A stretch of DNA of 64,000 bases from Treponema sp. (GCF_017430385.1 NZ_JAFRNB010000131.1:38503-102502), one strand, 5' to 3'. Numbered from the stretch's first letter, positions 16,737-25,160 are shown. The notes: generated by a model not told the origin, from the letters alone. Translations and numbers: made by a program.

Positions 16737-18158
16737 ATGGAAACACGAAATATTTTTGAGAATCTCTCTTGTATCGACCACCGCTATTCCCTCTCTGAGA
16801 AGGCGGCTTTTAACGGACTTTCACAGTACATTTCTGAGCAGGCTTCAATCCGCTCTTGTGCAAAGTGTGAGGCGGCTCTTGTTAAGGCTCATCTTAAGGT
16901 TCGCGGCTCTTTGACCGACGAGCTTGCAAAAACTTTGGACGATGTTGCAGCAAACATTGACCCGGAAGAAGTTTACGCCGAAGAAGAAAAGACAAAGCAC
17001 AACATCCGCGCTCTTGTCAATGTCATGAAAACAAAAGTTAATGCCGAAATCGGGCCTCTCATTCACTTGGGAGCAACTTCGGTCGATATTTTGGACACAG
17101 CTTTGAGCTGCCGAATGAGAGATGTCACCAAAAATGTCGTTCTTCCAGAACTCAAACAGCTCGAAAAATATCTTTGTGAAATCGCAGAGCGTGAATGTGC
17201 AACTCCACAGGTAGGACGCACACACGGTCAGCACGCAGTTCCAATCACTTTCGGATGGAGCATCGCAGAATTCGTTGCCCGACTCGGAAAATCAATTCTC
17301 CGCATCGAAGAACTTTCAAATGACCTCGTTGGAAAACTCGCAGGCCCGGTTGGTTCATACAACGGTCCGTCAATGATTGTAAAAGACCCTGAGGAACTTG
17401 AGCGAATCTACACAGAATTCTTGGGGCTCAAGCCATCTGAATATTCAAACCAGCTCGTTGAGCCTGAGCATGTTCTCCGTCTTCTTTTGGAGATGAATGT
17501 TGCATTCGGAATTATCGCAAACCTTGCAGACGACCTTCGAAACTTGCAACGCAGCGAAATCGGTGAGGTTTTCGAGTATTTTGCAAGCACACAGGTCGGC
17601 TCTTCAACAATGCCACAGAAGCGAAACCCATGGAACAGCGAACACGTTAAATCTTTGTGGAAGGCAATGTGCCCTCGCGTAATCACTTTCTACATGGACC
17701 AGATTTCAGAGCATCAGCGAGATTTGACAAACTCAGCAAGCCAGCGATTCATTTCTGACTATGTTTCAGGCTTTACAATGGCAGTTGCCCGCATGAACAG
17801 CGTTGTAAAAGGCTTACAGGCAGATAAAGAAGGCATGGCACGAAACCTTCAGGGAGCAGGCGGAAAGGTCAAGGGCGGCGTTCTTGCAGAACCTGCTTAC
17901 ATCTTGCTCGGCGAAGCCGGGGTCAACGACGGCCACGAGATTATCCGAAAAATCACTCTTGAAGCCGAAAAGAGCGGAAAGACTTTCTTTGAAGTGCTCA
18001 AAACACACGAAGAGGCTTTCGCAAAAATAACAGCACAGCTCGAAAAGCTCGGAATCGAAAATCCAGCAACATTCTTCGAGAATCCTGCGAACTATTGCGG
18101 ACTTGCTGCTGTCAAATCAAAGAGACTTGCTCAGAAATACGCTGAACTAATGAAATAA
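16737..18158 (+). CDS. purB: Adenylosuccinate lyase
   Basis: The 473-residue product carries the fumarase/aspartase superfamily signature GSSTMPQKRNP (about residues 286-296), the catalytic His region GRTHGQHAVP and HLGATSVDILDT. It belongs to the longer adenylosuccinate lyase group and catalyses two steps: SAICAR to AICAR and adenylosuccinate to AMP. A TATAAT box at 16723-16728 ends 8 nt before the ATG and no SD is present, so the transcript is probably leaderless. No other pur gene lies nearby. Confidence 0.95.
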   Translation: METRNIFENLSCIDHRYSLSEKAAFNGLSQYISEQASIRSCAKCEAALVKAHLKVRGSLTDELAKTLDDVAANIDPEEVYAEEEKTKHNIRALVNVMKTKVNAEIGPLIHLGATSVDILDTALSCRMRDVTKNVVLPELKQLEKYLCEIAERECATPQVGRTHGQHAVPITFGWSIAEFVARLGKSILRIEELSNDLVGKLAGPVGSYNGPSMIVKDPEELERIYTEFLGLKPSEYSNQLVEPEHVLRLLLEMNVAFGIIANLADDLRNLQRSEIGEVFEYFASTQVGSSTMPQKRNPWNSEHVKSLWKAMCPRVITFYMDQISEHQRDLTNSASQRFISDYVSGFTMAVARMNSVVKGLQADKEGMARNLQGAGGKVKGGVLAEPAYILLGEAGVNDGHEIIRKITLEAEKSGKTFFEVLKTHEEAFAKITAQLEKLGIENPATFFENPANYCGLAAVKSKRLAQKYAELMK

Positions 18159-18191
18159 TTGTCTATATAAAATAACCGCAATAATTTGTAA

Positions 18192-18217
18192 CGAGAATTT
18201 TCTTGCGAAAATTCTCG
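18192..18217 (+). repeat. Isolated B-type hairpin
   Basis: CGAGAATTTTC and GAAAATTCTCG form an 11-bp perfect stem around TTGC, preceded by TAA. This matches the middle hairpin of the three-hairpin element at 33544 and 54219, but the A and C hairpins are absent here. Confidence 0.7.
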
Positions 18218-18258
18218 GACGAACTACTGTGGTTTGGCTTCAGTCAAGTCAAAACATA

Positions 18259-18290
18259 AGGCTCCTGTGTCGAAACGGAGCCTGTTTTTT
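18259..18290 (+). terminator. Rho-independent terminator after purB
   Basis: AGGCTCC and GGAGCCT form a 7-bp GC-rich stem around an 11-nt loop, followed by GTTTTTT. It ends 14 nt before the next start codon. Confidence 0.8.
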
Positions 18291-18304
18291 AAGGAAAATT
18301 TGAA

Positions 18305-18691
18305 ATGAAGAAATCTATTTTTGCGATTTTAGCGTTGATTTGTGCCCTTTTCATGTCATGTGCGACAAAAGTGCCGAGCGTGTATACAAACGAAGAATTG
18401 GACAGCTTAAAAGAATCAAAGATTTTGCGGCTTGAAAACATTACGCTCAACGGCAAGAATGAAATACAAGTTCAGCTCGCCGATGACAACGGCTATGCTA
18501 TTGCAAATAAAAATTGCAAGCTATTCGTCTTTTTGGACGAGAATTTTGAGGACATTGCAGGGCTACAGGAATCAGACCTCGCTGGCAGAGATGATGTCGG
18601 TGTAATTCACATAAAAACTGACAGCAAAGGCTGGATTTTCGTCAAGAATATTCCTGGCAGCCCAAATATTATTATTGAAACGGAAGACTAG
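18305..18691 (+). CDS. Small lipoprotein of unknown function
   Basis: The 128-residue product has a lipoprotein signal ending ALFMSC (Cys about 19), then a beta-rich domain of about 105 residues. The latter (AIANKNCKLFVFLDE, GVIHIKTDSKGWIFVKNI) is reminiscent of a single Ig-like or transthyretin-like fold, but I do not recognise a family. It is expected to be anchored in the periplasm or outer membrane. A terminator just upstream separates it from purB, with AAGGAAAA as ribosome site. Its end overlaps the convergent Cys-rich protein gene by 4 nt. Confidence 0.65.
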   Translation: MKKSIFAILALICALFMSCATKVPSVYTNEELDSLKESKILRLENITLNGKNEIQVQLADDNGYAIANKNCKLFVFLDENFEDIAGLQESDLAGRDDVGVIHIKTDSKGWIFVKNIPGSPNIIIETED

Positions 18692-19074
18692 CCCAAAATT
18701 TCGCCAAGTGAAAGCACGGCATTTCGAACGCAGTCGTCACACTCGCACAAGACTTTTCCAGTAGCAACACCCTTCAAGTCCTTGCAAGTGACAGCCCCGC
18801 ACTTCTCGCGGAATTTTGCCAGAAGCTCGCGGCTCTGCTTAACAGTTCCAGCACCGTTTGTACGCAAGCCGAGAATCATGTTTGCGCCAACAAGTGCACC
18901 GCAAGTAGATTCCATGCAGCCCATACCGGCCGCAAATCCAGCAGAAAGTTTGAGCAAATCTTCTTCGCTGACATCAACCGTATCCGCAAAAACTCTTGCA
19001 ACCGCCTGGCAGCAGTTGCAAGCTCCTCTACTTTTGAAATCCGCCGCTTTTTCAGCCCTTTCTTGAATTGTCAT
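18688..19074 (-). CDS. C_GCAxxG_C_C family redox protein
   Basis: The 128-residue product carries the ordered cysteines of this family: GACNCCQAV (about residues 18-26), GMGCMESTCGALVGA (about 50-64), a Cys pair in KCGAVTCKDL, and a C-terminal CECDDCVRNAV. Members are small cytoplasmic proteins thought to bind a metal or take part in electron transfer; the exact reaction is not established. Its ATG overlaps the stop of the Fe-S membrane protein gene (ATGA), so both are translated from one mRNA with the ferredoxin. Confidence 0.85.
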   Translation of the reverse strand: MTIQERAEKAADFKSRGACNCCQAVARVFADTVDVSEEDLLKLSAGFAAGMGCMESTCGALVGANMILGLRTNGAGTVKQSRELLAKFREKCGAVTCKDLKGVATGKVLCECDDCVRNAVLSLGEILG

Positions 19075-19664
19075 TTTTGTACCTCTTTGTATCGTAATTT
19101 ACAAATGCCCTGTGTCATCGTTCCCATCGGACAGAAAGTGCACCAGCTCCGTGGTTTGTAAAGCACCATCACGATAAGCCCGATAAGAGTCGAAGTCAGC
19201 ATAAGGCTATAAAAACCATAGCTGAATTGTGCGACCCATGCAAGGCTTTCACCCAGAAATGCCGGATTATACGCCCATTTCCACGGAACTCGGAAAGTCC
19301 AGAATAGTTTGACAGCCTGGCGAAGATTTTCTGCACCGTTCGCCACAAGCCATGTCTGAAAAACCATGTTGCCGAACATCGTAAGGAAGAACGCCAAAAA
19401 ACCGTAGCGAAACCATTTTGAACTGATTGCACGCGGAGTCGTTTTATTTCGGGAAAGTTTGAGCGAAGCCCCCAGCAGATTAAAAAGCTGCCCACGCCCA
19501 CAGAACTTGTTGCAGAAAGCCTTGTTTCCGCCGGCAATTGCAAAAATCAGCGGAAGGATAAAATCAACCATACCGAGCCACGCAAAAAGGATGTTAAAAA
19601 ATCCAAGCGCAAAATACACGATCGACCAGATCCAAAGATAGTTGTACCATTTTTTAGTTTTCAT
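19071..19664 (-). CDS. NapH/FixG-like Fe-S membrane protein
   Basis: The 197-residue product has about four membrane helices and two cysteine clusters of the Fer4_5 type: FCNKFCGRGQLF (about residues 49-60) and WCTFCPMGTMTQGICK (about 174-189). Proteins of this kind accept electrons from ferredoxins or quinones at the membrane and feed reductases. The ATG at 19664 overlaps the stop of the ferredoxin gene as ATGA, which decides the start over an upstream in-frame ATG. The electron acceptor is unknown. Confidence 0.8.
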   Translation of the reverse strand: MKTKKWYNYLWIWSIVYFALGFFNILFAWLGMVDFILPLIFAIAGGNKAFCNKFCGRGQLFNLLGASLKLSRNKTTPRAISSKWFRYGFLAFFLTMFGNMVFQTWLVANGAENLRQAVKLFWTFRVPWKWAYNPAFLGESLAWVAQFSYGFYSLMLTSTLIGLIVMVLYKPRSWCTFCPMGTMTQGICKLRYKEVQK

Positions 19665-19873
19665 GCCGCACCCTCCCGAACTACAGGAGAAATGCAACCC
19701 ACAGGGCAAGTTTTACCGCACAAGCCGCAGCCCACGCAAATCTCAGAATCAACACGCGCAAAGCATCCCTGAACGACAGAAATTGCCCCGCGCGGACAAA
19801 CATTCGTGCAAGCCCCACAGGCCACACACCGAGACTCATCTACCCGGGCATATTTTTTTGATTTCATAGCCAC
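19661..19873 (-). CDS. 2[4Fe-4S] ferredoxin
   Basis: The 70-residue product has two complete CxxCxxCxxxCP motifs: CVACGACTNVCP (about residues 16-27) and CVGCGLCGKTCP (about 46-57). It is a small soluble electron carrier. It is the first gene of a three-gene redox operon in which every junction is an ATGA overlap. The SD GAGGTGG lies 2-8 nt before the ATG. A CRP/FNR-like palindrome is placed about 42 nt before the predicted transcription start. Confidence 0.9.
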   Translation of the reverse strand: MAMKSKKYARVDESRCVACGACTNVCPRGAISVVQGCFARVDSEICVGCGLCGKTCPVGCISPVVREGAA

Positions 19874-19884
19874 CTCTTAGCATA

Positions 19885-19928
19885 AGGATAGCCAGAAAAT
19901 CAAAAAAGGTATGTGATAAAGTTACACA
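19885..19928 (-). promoter_or_regulatory. Predicted class II CRP/FNR-type operator and -10 box of the ferredoxin operon
   Basis: The palindrome TGTGTAACTTTATCACA (minus strand, 19928 to 19912) fits TGTG-N9-CACA. A TATCCT -10 box lies at 19890-19885. The predicted start near 19878 places the palindrome centre at about -42, the usual position for class II activation. The CRP/FNR-type gene is immediately upstream. The link is inference. Confidence 0.5.
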
Positions 19929-19935
19929 AAAGACA

Positions 19936-20006
19936 CGGTTCAGGCACAGCCTTCACCGAGACTCACTCAAAACTCACCTCGTGAGTTTTGCCCCGCAAGC
20001 GGGTCG
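19936..20006 (+). repeat. CGGTTCAGGC-CCGAGACTC two-hairpin element, overlapping the regulator 3' end
   Basis: The element begins CGGTTCAGGCACAGCC and CACCGAGACTC, then has hairpins AAAACTCAC/GTGAGTTTT and CCCGC/GCGGG. Two copies with the same leader but different stems lie in 21660-21840 (reverse). The stop codon and last about 12 codons of the regulator gene lie within it. Confidence 0.7.
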
Positions 20007-20617
20007 TTTTCTACCTTAAAATCCCTATCCAGAATCTCAATCTTGCCGCGGCCAAGACGGACTAGTCCTTCTTCTTCCATATATTTGAGCGTTTTGGAAA
20101 CAACCTCGCGCACACTGCCGATCTGCTTTGCCAAATCTTCATGCGTAATAGAAAGGACATCACTCTTCTGTCGCAATCTCTCATCGTGCAAAGCAAGCGC
20201 AATTCTCTGGTCAATTTTCATAAAAAGAACCTGCTGAATCGTCCAGAGAACTTCGGAAAATTTTTCCGTGGCGTTTTTGTAAATGTAAAGCTCCACAAGC
20301 GGATTTTCCTGCTCGACTTTGTGAAGAGCTGCCGACGGAATCATTAGCACGCGAGTTTCTTCAACAGCCTCAATCAGAACATCAAAAACAATCGAATCCA
20401 TAAGGCACGAAGCCGAAAGAACACAGATTTCGCCGGACTCAACCCGGTAAAGAGTAACTTCACGCCCTTCCTCAGAAACGCAATAAACTCGCAAGCTGCC
20501 AGAAATGACCGCCATCAGCCCCCGACACCCCTCTTCCGAGCGATGAATCAATTTTCCGGCCAGAAAAACCTCTGTGCGGACAGAATTTTCGAGAAAAGCC
20601 GACTGATTCGGAGTCAA
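19967..20617 (-). CDS. CRP/FNR family transcriptional regulator
   Basis: The 216-residue product has an N-terminal cNMP-binding-type beta-roll (about 10-120) and a C-terminal winged helix with HEDLAKQIGSVREVVSKTLKYMEEEGLVRLGRGKI (split: recognition helix about 165-185). It lacks the N-terminal Cys cluster of FNR. The coordinate given uses TTG at 20617, but family-like residues (S-F-W-K-D-L-T-P) continue upstream in frame to an AAGGGAG site at the stop codon of the lipid kinase gene. The real start may therefore be a non-canonical ATT (20668) or CTG (20665). The last about 12 residues come from a repeat element. It probably controls the adjacent redox operon. Confidence 0.8.
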   Translation of the reverse strand: MTPNQSAFLENSVRTEVFLAGKLIHRSEEGCRGLMAVISGSLRVYCVSEEGREVTLYRVESGEICVLSASCLMDSIVFDVLIEAVEETRVLMIPSAALHKVEQENPLVELYIYKNATEKFSEVLWTIQQVLFMKIDQRIALALHDERLRQKSDVLSITHEDLAKQIGSVREVVSKTLKYMEEEGLVRLGRGKIEILDRDFKVENDPLAGQNSRGEF

Positions 20618-20677
20618 ATCTTTCCAAAATGAGAAAACAGATGCTGAATCCGCGTTTTTTTCCAGAATGAGACTCCC

Positions 20678-21604
20678 TTAAACCAGCATGGTCAATTTTT
20701 GAGGCAGAACCTCGAATTTCACTTTGTCCACATTGCCGACAAGCTCGCCGTCCGTGTGAAGGATGCTCTTTGAATCAGATTCAAGCACAAGAGACTTGCA
20801 GTTGCGCAGATAAAATCCTTTGGAATGAGAATGCAAGCCCATGCAAAGAAGCGGGAACAGAAGGAATGTCAGGAACTTTGGCACCCCTGCCGCCATGCAG
20901 ATTGAAAGCTCCCCGTCATCGCCCCTGGCTTTTGGAGTCATCGGAACGCCGCCGCCCTCAGCCTTAAAGTTCATCGCCGCAAGGAAAATCAGTTTATTGA
21001 AGAAAAGCGGCGCATCATCATCAAATTTGAGCGAAACAGAATAAGTTTTCATCGTAAAAAGAGTCTGCACGGTCAAAAAAGCATAGCTGAGTTTGCCCAA
21101 ATGCACCCAGTTAAGGATTTTTTTGATTTTAGCCTCGTTAATCCCGGTTCCGACAATCGCATCAAGTCCAAAACCTGAGCTGATTCCAAAAATCCGCGAA
21201 TCCCCAGTCGAAAGAACCGTGCTACGCCCCAAATCAATTTTTGTATCACCTTTTGACTTCAGAATGATGTCGAGGGCTTTTTTCTGATTGTGCCGTGGAA
21301 GCTTCATTCCGCGGGTAAAATCATTGCCTGAACCAGTCGGAATAAGTCCCATCTTCACGCGAGAAAAATCTGTGATTCCGTTAAGAACCTCGTTAATCGT
21401 TCCGTCGCCGCCAACGATGACAATCTTAATGTCATCTTCGGGCAAAGAAGAAATATTTCTTGCAATTTCGGTGGCATGTCCTACCCTCTGGGGAACATGA
21501 ACCTTAAATTCGACATTTTTTGCCCTTAAAAGCGCACGCATTTTATTCCATTTAAGGAAAGCCTTGCCACTCCCCCCATGAACATTTACGATGAAGTGAT
21601 ACAT
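20678..21604 (-). CDS. Diacylglycerol/lipid kinase family protein
   Basis: The 308-residue product is a DagK/YegS-type kinase. It has the phosphate-binding NVHGGSGKAF (about residues 7-16), GGDGTINEVLNG (about 64-75), PTGSGNDFTRGM (about 90-101), and a C-terminal beta-sandwich with HTDGE. It phosphorylates diacylglycerol or a related lipid with ATP at the membrane. The downstream regulator gene follows its stop directly. The ATG at 21604 has a TAAAAT box 6 nt upstream and no SD, a possible leaderless start. Confidence 0.85.
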   Translation of the reverse strand: MYHFIVNVHGGSGKAFLKWNKMRALLRAKNVEFKVHVPQRVGHATEIARNISSLPEDDIKIVIVGGDGTINEVLNGITDFSRVKMGLIPTGSGNDFTRGMKLPRHNQKKALDIILKSKGDTKIDLGRSTVLSTGDSRIFGISSGFGLDAIVGTGINEAKIKKILNWVHLGKLSYAFLTVQTLFTMKTYSVSLKFDDDAPLFFNKLIFLAAMNFKAEGGGVPMTPKARGDDGELSICMAAGVPKFLTFLLFPLLCMGLHSHSKGFYLRNCKSLVLESDSKSILHTDGELVGNVDKVKFEVLPQKLTMLV

Positions 21605-21619
21605 AAAATTATTTTAACA

Positions 21620-21846
21620 CAAAAAGTGGGGGAAGTCTCCCCCTTAGCGAGCCGGTCGCCGAAGGCGAAGAAAGTCGTGAGACGACTTTCTAGGTGAGTC
21701 TCGGTGAAGGCTATGCCTGAACCGCGCGTCGCCTACCCCCTCTGCGGGGTAGGGAGTCGGTCGCCATTAGGCGAACAAACTCGTAAGACGAGTTTGTAGA
21801 CGAGTCTCGGTAAGGGCTATGCCAGAACCGCACCCCGCAACGCCCC
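21620..21846 (-). repeat. Composite nested repeat
   Basis: On the minus strand the module starts GGGGGCGTTGCGGGG and ends with the hairpin GGGGGAGACTTCCCCC, like the elements at 10555 and 45311. Its interior holds two copies of the CGGTTC...CCGAGACTC element, each followed by two hairpins whose stems differ in sequence (ACAAACTCGTC/GACGAGTTTGT-like and AGAAAGTCGT/ACGACTTTCT). This is one repeat family nested in another. No gene is seen here. Confidence 0.75.
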
Positions 21847-21892
21847 CAGTTTGCTTGTTTCCTTTTTTCTTTTGATTTGTTATTATTACTGT

Positions 21893-22285
21893 ATGAAACG
21901 AACGACTCTAAAATCAATTTTTGCTGCCGCCCTTTTTGCGGCAATTTTCGCATCTTGCTCGTCAGTGCCAAAAGAAATTCCTGAAGATTTGACGGCGCAG
22001 GAGCTTATCCAAAAAGGCCAGAATGAATTTGAAAACGGCAGATACAAGGCCTCTTTGTGCTATTATCAGGCCGTCACCGAACGATTTGCCGACACGCCGG
22101 ATGTTTATCTTGAGGCATCTTATGAAATCGGACACTTGTACATGAAGCAAAAGAAATACAAACAGGCCGAAGCTGTATTCACCGAAATTTTGAGCATCTA
22201 CGAAAACGCACAGCCAGGCTCGCTTCCGGGCTCATACAGCAAGCTTTCACAGCTCGAAATGGACAAAATCAGGAAAAAGAAATAA
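21893..22285 (+). CDS. TPR lipoprotein
   Basis: The 130-residue product has a lipoprotein signal ending AIFASC (Cys about 22). Two TPR-like helical pairs follow: AQELIQKGQNEFENGRYKAS, and YEIGHLYMKQKKYKQAEAVF. It resembles a short BamD/YfgL-style TPR lipoprotein but is too short for BamD. TPR proteins serve as docking surfaces in envelope complexes. The ATG at 21893 has TATTAT at 21881-21886 and no SD, a possible leaderless start. Confidence 0.75.
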   Translation: MKRTTLKSIFAAALFAAIFASCSSVPKEIPEDLTAQELIQKGQNEFENGRYKASLCYYQAVTERFADTPDVYLEASYEIGHLYMKQKKYKQAEAVFTEILSIYENAQPGSLPGSYSKLSQLEMDKIRKKK

Positions 22286-22304
22286 TCCACGGATAAAACA
22301 GCAG

Positions 22305-23624
22305 TTATCTTCCACGGTCGCTTTTGTTGTCGGGCACGATTATCGCATCAATTTTTATGCCTTTCTGCTCGGCAAGACTTGCGACCAGTTCCTTTGAATA
22401 TTTTCCGCTTCCACGAGGTTTCGGATGCGGCTCTGCGTCGCCAATCAGAATGATTTTCCGTTCCGCACTGCTGCGCCAGTTGTAATATTCAAGCGAGGCA
22501 AAAAGTGCCTCATAAACAGCCTCTGGAATGTCACCGCCCTCAGTGCCGTAAATATGGAATCCATTCAGATTCTTCCTTAAATCTTCGATTCTATCGGTGA
22601 ATTCAAATTTCTTTACAGGAAGATTCATCCATTTGTAAGTGTCACCGTAATCGCGGTAAAGCAAAAGTCCGAGTCTAAGGCTTTTAAAATCCTTTATTTT
22701 TTCGAACATCTGCGGAATCCAGACTTTCCTCAGTTTCTGAATATCGTCCTTCATGCTGCCGGTGGTGTCAATCGCGAAAACGACATCGGCTTCATCCTTG
22801 TTACCGATTCTATCCAAAGCGGCCATTATATCATCCGGGAGAGTCTCCGGGCCTTTCGAGTAGACCATTTCTCCGCCGCCAAAAGCCGCGATATTCTTAA
22901 AGCTCTCCGCCGCATCAGGATTGTAATCATCAGTAAGAAGAATTACCTCAGGCTCCTCATCCACGCTCTCCGGCTCCAAAGGCTCCGGGACAGGCGCAGG
23001 AACTTCCGGCTCTCTTACAGCAGGCTCCTCAATTTCAGGAAAATCAGGCTCAGGCTCAGGTGGCGGAAGTGGCCTTTTTTTCGCAACGGCTTTTCCTAAA
23101 TCAAACATGAAAGGATTGTCAGCATAGTCTCCGGTGTAGTCACCATATTTTTTTTCAAAAGAGCGGATGTTGATGAATGTTCCGCGACCGATTTTAAGAA
23201 CTCCGTTTCGGGTCCACGGATAGCCATAAGCAATTTCTGAAGGGATGAAGATGTGGAAGGCCTCGCCAAAAACAGGGTCAGGCTCCGGCGTTGAGTCCAT
23301 CAGCGGATATTTTGCCCCCGGCGAATCAAGGACTTTTCCGTTAAGGTAGCGGATTTCATCTCCGTTTATCGAATTATATTCAAGCGCACGGTAAGCGTAA
23401 TTGTCTTCCTTGCCTTCTGGATCCTTCGTTGTCTCAACGAGCATGACGGATTCAATCCGGGTTTTCTTCCTTATATAAAGATGATAGCCCTTCGCTGAAT
23501 CAAAATTCGCGCCGTCATCGTAGACCAAACGCAAGTCCTCAGGATGAATCAAAATGTCTTCAGCAGCAAAACTTGCGGCGACTGAGAAAACCGTCAAAAA
23601 TAACAGAAAGACATATTTTTTCAT
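22305..23624 (-). CDS. Secreted von Willebrand factor A domain protein
   Basis: The 439-residue product has a signal peptide (about 1-20), an N-terminal region of about 180 residues, a Pro/Glu-rich linker (about 190-230, PEPEPDFPEIEEPAVREPEV-type), and a C-terminal vWA domain. The metal-site motif is D-T-T-G-S-M (about residue 292), a variant of DxSxS, with the conserved Thr-Gly segment GTEGGDIPEA and IGDAEPHP. vWA domains bind partner proteins through a divalent cation. It is expected in the periplasm or on the surface. It is transcribed divergently from the next gene. Confidence 0.8.
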   Translation of the reverse strand: MKKYVFLLFLTVFSVAASFAAEDILIHPEDLRLVYDDGANFDSAKGYHLYIRKKTRIESVMLVETTKDPEGKEDNYAYRALEYNSINGDEIRYLNGKVLDSPGAKYPLMDSTPEPDPVFGEAFHIFIPSEIAYGYPWTRNGVLKIGRGTFINIRSFEKKYGDYTGDYADNPFMFDLGKAVAKKRPLPPPEPEPDFPEIEEPAVREPEVPAPVPEPLEPESVDEEPEVILLTDDYNPDAAESFKNIAAFGGGEMVYSKGPETLPDDIMAALDRIGNKDEADVVFAIDTTGSMKDDIQKLRKVWIPQMFEKIKDFKSLRLGLLLYRDYGDTYKWMNLPVKKFEFTDRIEDLRKNLNGFHIYGTEGGDIPEAVYEALFASLEYYNWRSSAERKIILIGDAEPHPKPRGSGKYSKELVASLAEQKGIKIDAIIVPDNKSDRGR

Positions 23625-23650
23625 ATTCTTACAATCGGCACGAAAGAATA

Positions 23651-23678
23651 TTGAAATTAGACAAAAATGTGATATAAT
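23651..23678 (+). promoter_or_regulatory. Sigma70-type promoter
   Basis: TTGAAA at 23651-23656, a 16-nt spacer and TATAAT at 23673-23678, giving a leader of about 45 nt to the ATG at 23730. Confidence 0.6.
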
Positions 23679-23729
23679 AAGCTATCTGGAATTACAACGA
23701 TTTCGGAGCTTCATTTTACGGTAACAGAC

Positions 23730-24842
23730 ATGAACGACAATAAAATAGAATTCACAACCGTTGACATAAATGAATTCTTCAATCAATCCGAACAGTCTCA
23801 GCAAGAAATCGACACTGGAATCATCGTATTCACGGAGCACCAGAGGGAGTTAGTTCACAAACTCCGTGATTGCCTAACTGGAGAACATGCAAACCAGCTT
23901 GCGCCTTTAAACAAACGAATTGACGATCTCAAAAAACTCGCAATATCAATCGCAAGCTTCCCTTCACTTTTGGAACGCGCTGATTTAACAGGTGGCACAC
24001 GCACGCCTACATCCCTAATCGACTCTCTCATCAACTCAAACCGTGAAGGCGATACAACCCTGCAGCTTCCGTCAAAAGCTACGCTGGGTAAGGGCTTCCT
24101 CGTCGCAAAATTGCACACTTTCTCATCACTCGAAAAAATTGCAAAAAGAGCGGATTTGGATCCAAAATTCATAACGCTCATCCATGACGAGACAATCTCC
24201 ATGATGTTCCTTCTCCTTGCTGAGGATGTCTATCTCAACCTTATCAGGGACACAAGCCTGACAATGGAAACCCGCCGGCAGCTTGCACTTGCGCTTCTTC
24301 TTCTTTGGGAACACCGCGCCGACCAGAATATTTCCGACATTTCCCCGGTCTTGCAGTCAGTTTGGAAGGCCAGGACAAGGCTTGCCCCTGCATTCGGCAC
24401 AATGATGGGTACAAGCGAGCTTATCATGATTTCCTTCCAGCTCGACGAGCAATGGTCTCAGTTCATCAAGACAAAGCTCGGTGAGCAGGGCGTAAATCAA
24501 GCAATGGAAGAATTTCTTTTCGGAATCTCTTATGAGCAAATCACCAAGCTCAAAAGTCTTCTGCGTGAAAAAGGAATCGCCGCAATCGGCCGTGATGAAG
24601 TCTCTTCATTCCTCGGCACTGATGTCAAAACCGATGTCAGCGAAGATTACCGCGACTTCTTCCAACAATATTCTCTCCGCCGTGACAATGCGCGCGCACG
24701 AAAAAGGCTCAATATTCCAGGCCCTCACAAAACGCTCGAAGATTACTTCATCAGCTTCGTAATGGATCTCAACCGCGAAAAACAGGAAAAAGATTTGCAC
24801 AGACACGAAGATTCTTTGGAAAACATGCTGGCGAACGCTTGA
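23730..24842 (+). CDS. Conserved hypothetical cytoplasmic protein
   Basis: The 370-residue product has no signal peptide or membrane segment. It is helical, with a hydrophobic core around residues 150-200 (ETISMMFLLLAEDVYLNLIR) and a charged C-terminal tail. I recognise no enzyme signature. Its position upstream of rpsU with a promoter of its own suggests a conserved spirochaete housekeeping gene; this is inference. The ATG at 23730 has no strong SD; GGAG lies too far upstream. Confidence 0.55.
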   Translation: MNDNKIEFTTVDINEFFNQSEQSQQEIDTGIIVFTEHQRELVHKLRDCLTGEHANQLAPLNKRIDDLKKLAISIASFPSLLERADLTGGTRTPTSLIDSLINSNREGDTTLQLPSKATLGKGFLVAKLHTFSSLEKIAKRADLDPKFITLIHDETISMMFLLLAEDVYLNLIRDTSLTMETRRQLALALLLLWEHRADQNISDISPVLQSVWKARTRLAPAFGTMMGTSELIMISFQLDEQWSQFIKTKLGEQGVNQAMEEFLFGISYEQITKLKSLLREKGIAAIGRDEVSSFLGTDVKTDVSEDYRDFFQQYSLRRDNARARKRLNIPGPHKTLEDYFISFVMDLNREKQEKDLHRHEDSLENMLANA

Positions 24843-24909
24843 ATACATCCGTAATTTATGATAAACTTTCCGAACTTACGGATTCTTCGGTAGTGAGGAG
24901 GTGAACACA

Positions 24910-25122
24910 ATGGCAACAATCTTGGTAGAAGATACAGAGAACCTCGAGAAAGCAATAAAACGCTTCAAGAGAATGGTTGAAAAAGAAGGTATCATCCGCG
25001 AATACAAAAAGCGTGAGTACTACGAAAAACCATCTACAATCCTTAACCGCAAGAACAAGACTCTTCAGCGCAAAATGATGAAGAAGACTCGCAAATCACA
25101 CGATTCGCGCTCTGCTTACTAA
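24910..25122 (+). CDS. rpsU: Ribosomal protein bS21
   Basis: The 70-residue basic protein matches bS21: an N-terminal strand and helix ([20 protein letters not shown]), [13 protein letters not shown], and a Lys/Arg-rich tail. It binds near the 16S rRNA 3' end in the 30S platform. The ATG at 24910 is chosen because AGGAGGTGA, complementary to the 16S tail, ends 5 nt before it; a GTG 9 nt upstream lies inside that site. A terminator follows the stop. Confidence 0.95.
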   Translation: MATILVEDTENLEKAIKRFKRMVEKEGIIREYKKREYYEKPSTILNRKNKTLQRKMMKKTRKSHDSRSAY

Positions 25123-25131
25123 GGAACTTCA

Positions 25132-25158
25132 CCTCTGCTATCTTGCAGAGGTTTTTTT
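25132..25158 (+). terminator. Terminator after rpsU, overlapping the next ribosome site
   Basis: CCTCTGC and GCAGAGG form a 7-bp stem with loop TATCTT, followed by seven T. The 3' arm contains AGAGG, the only SD for the ATG at 25161. Confidence 0.85.
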
Positions 25159-25160
25159 AT

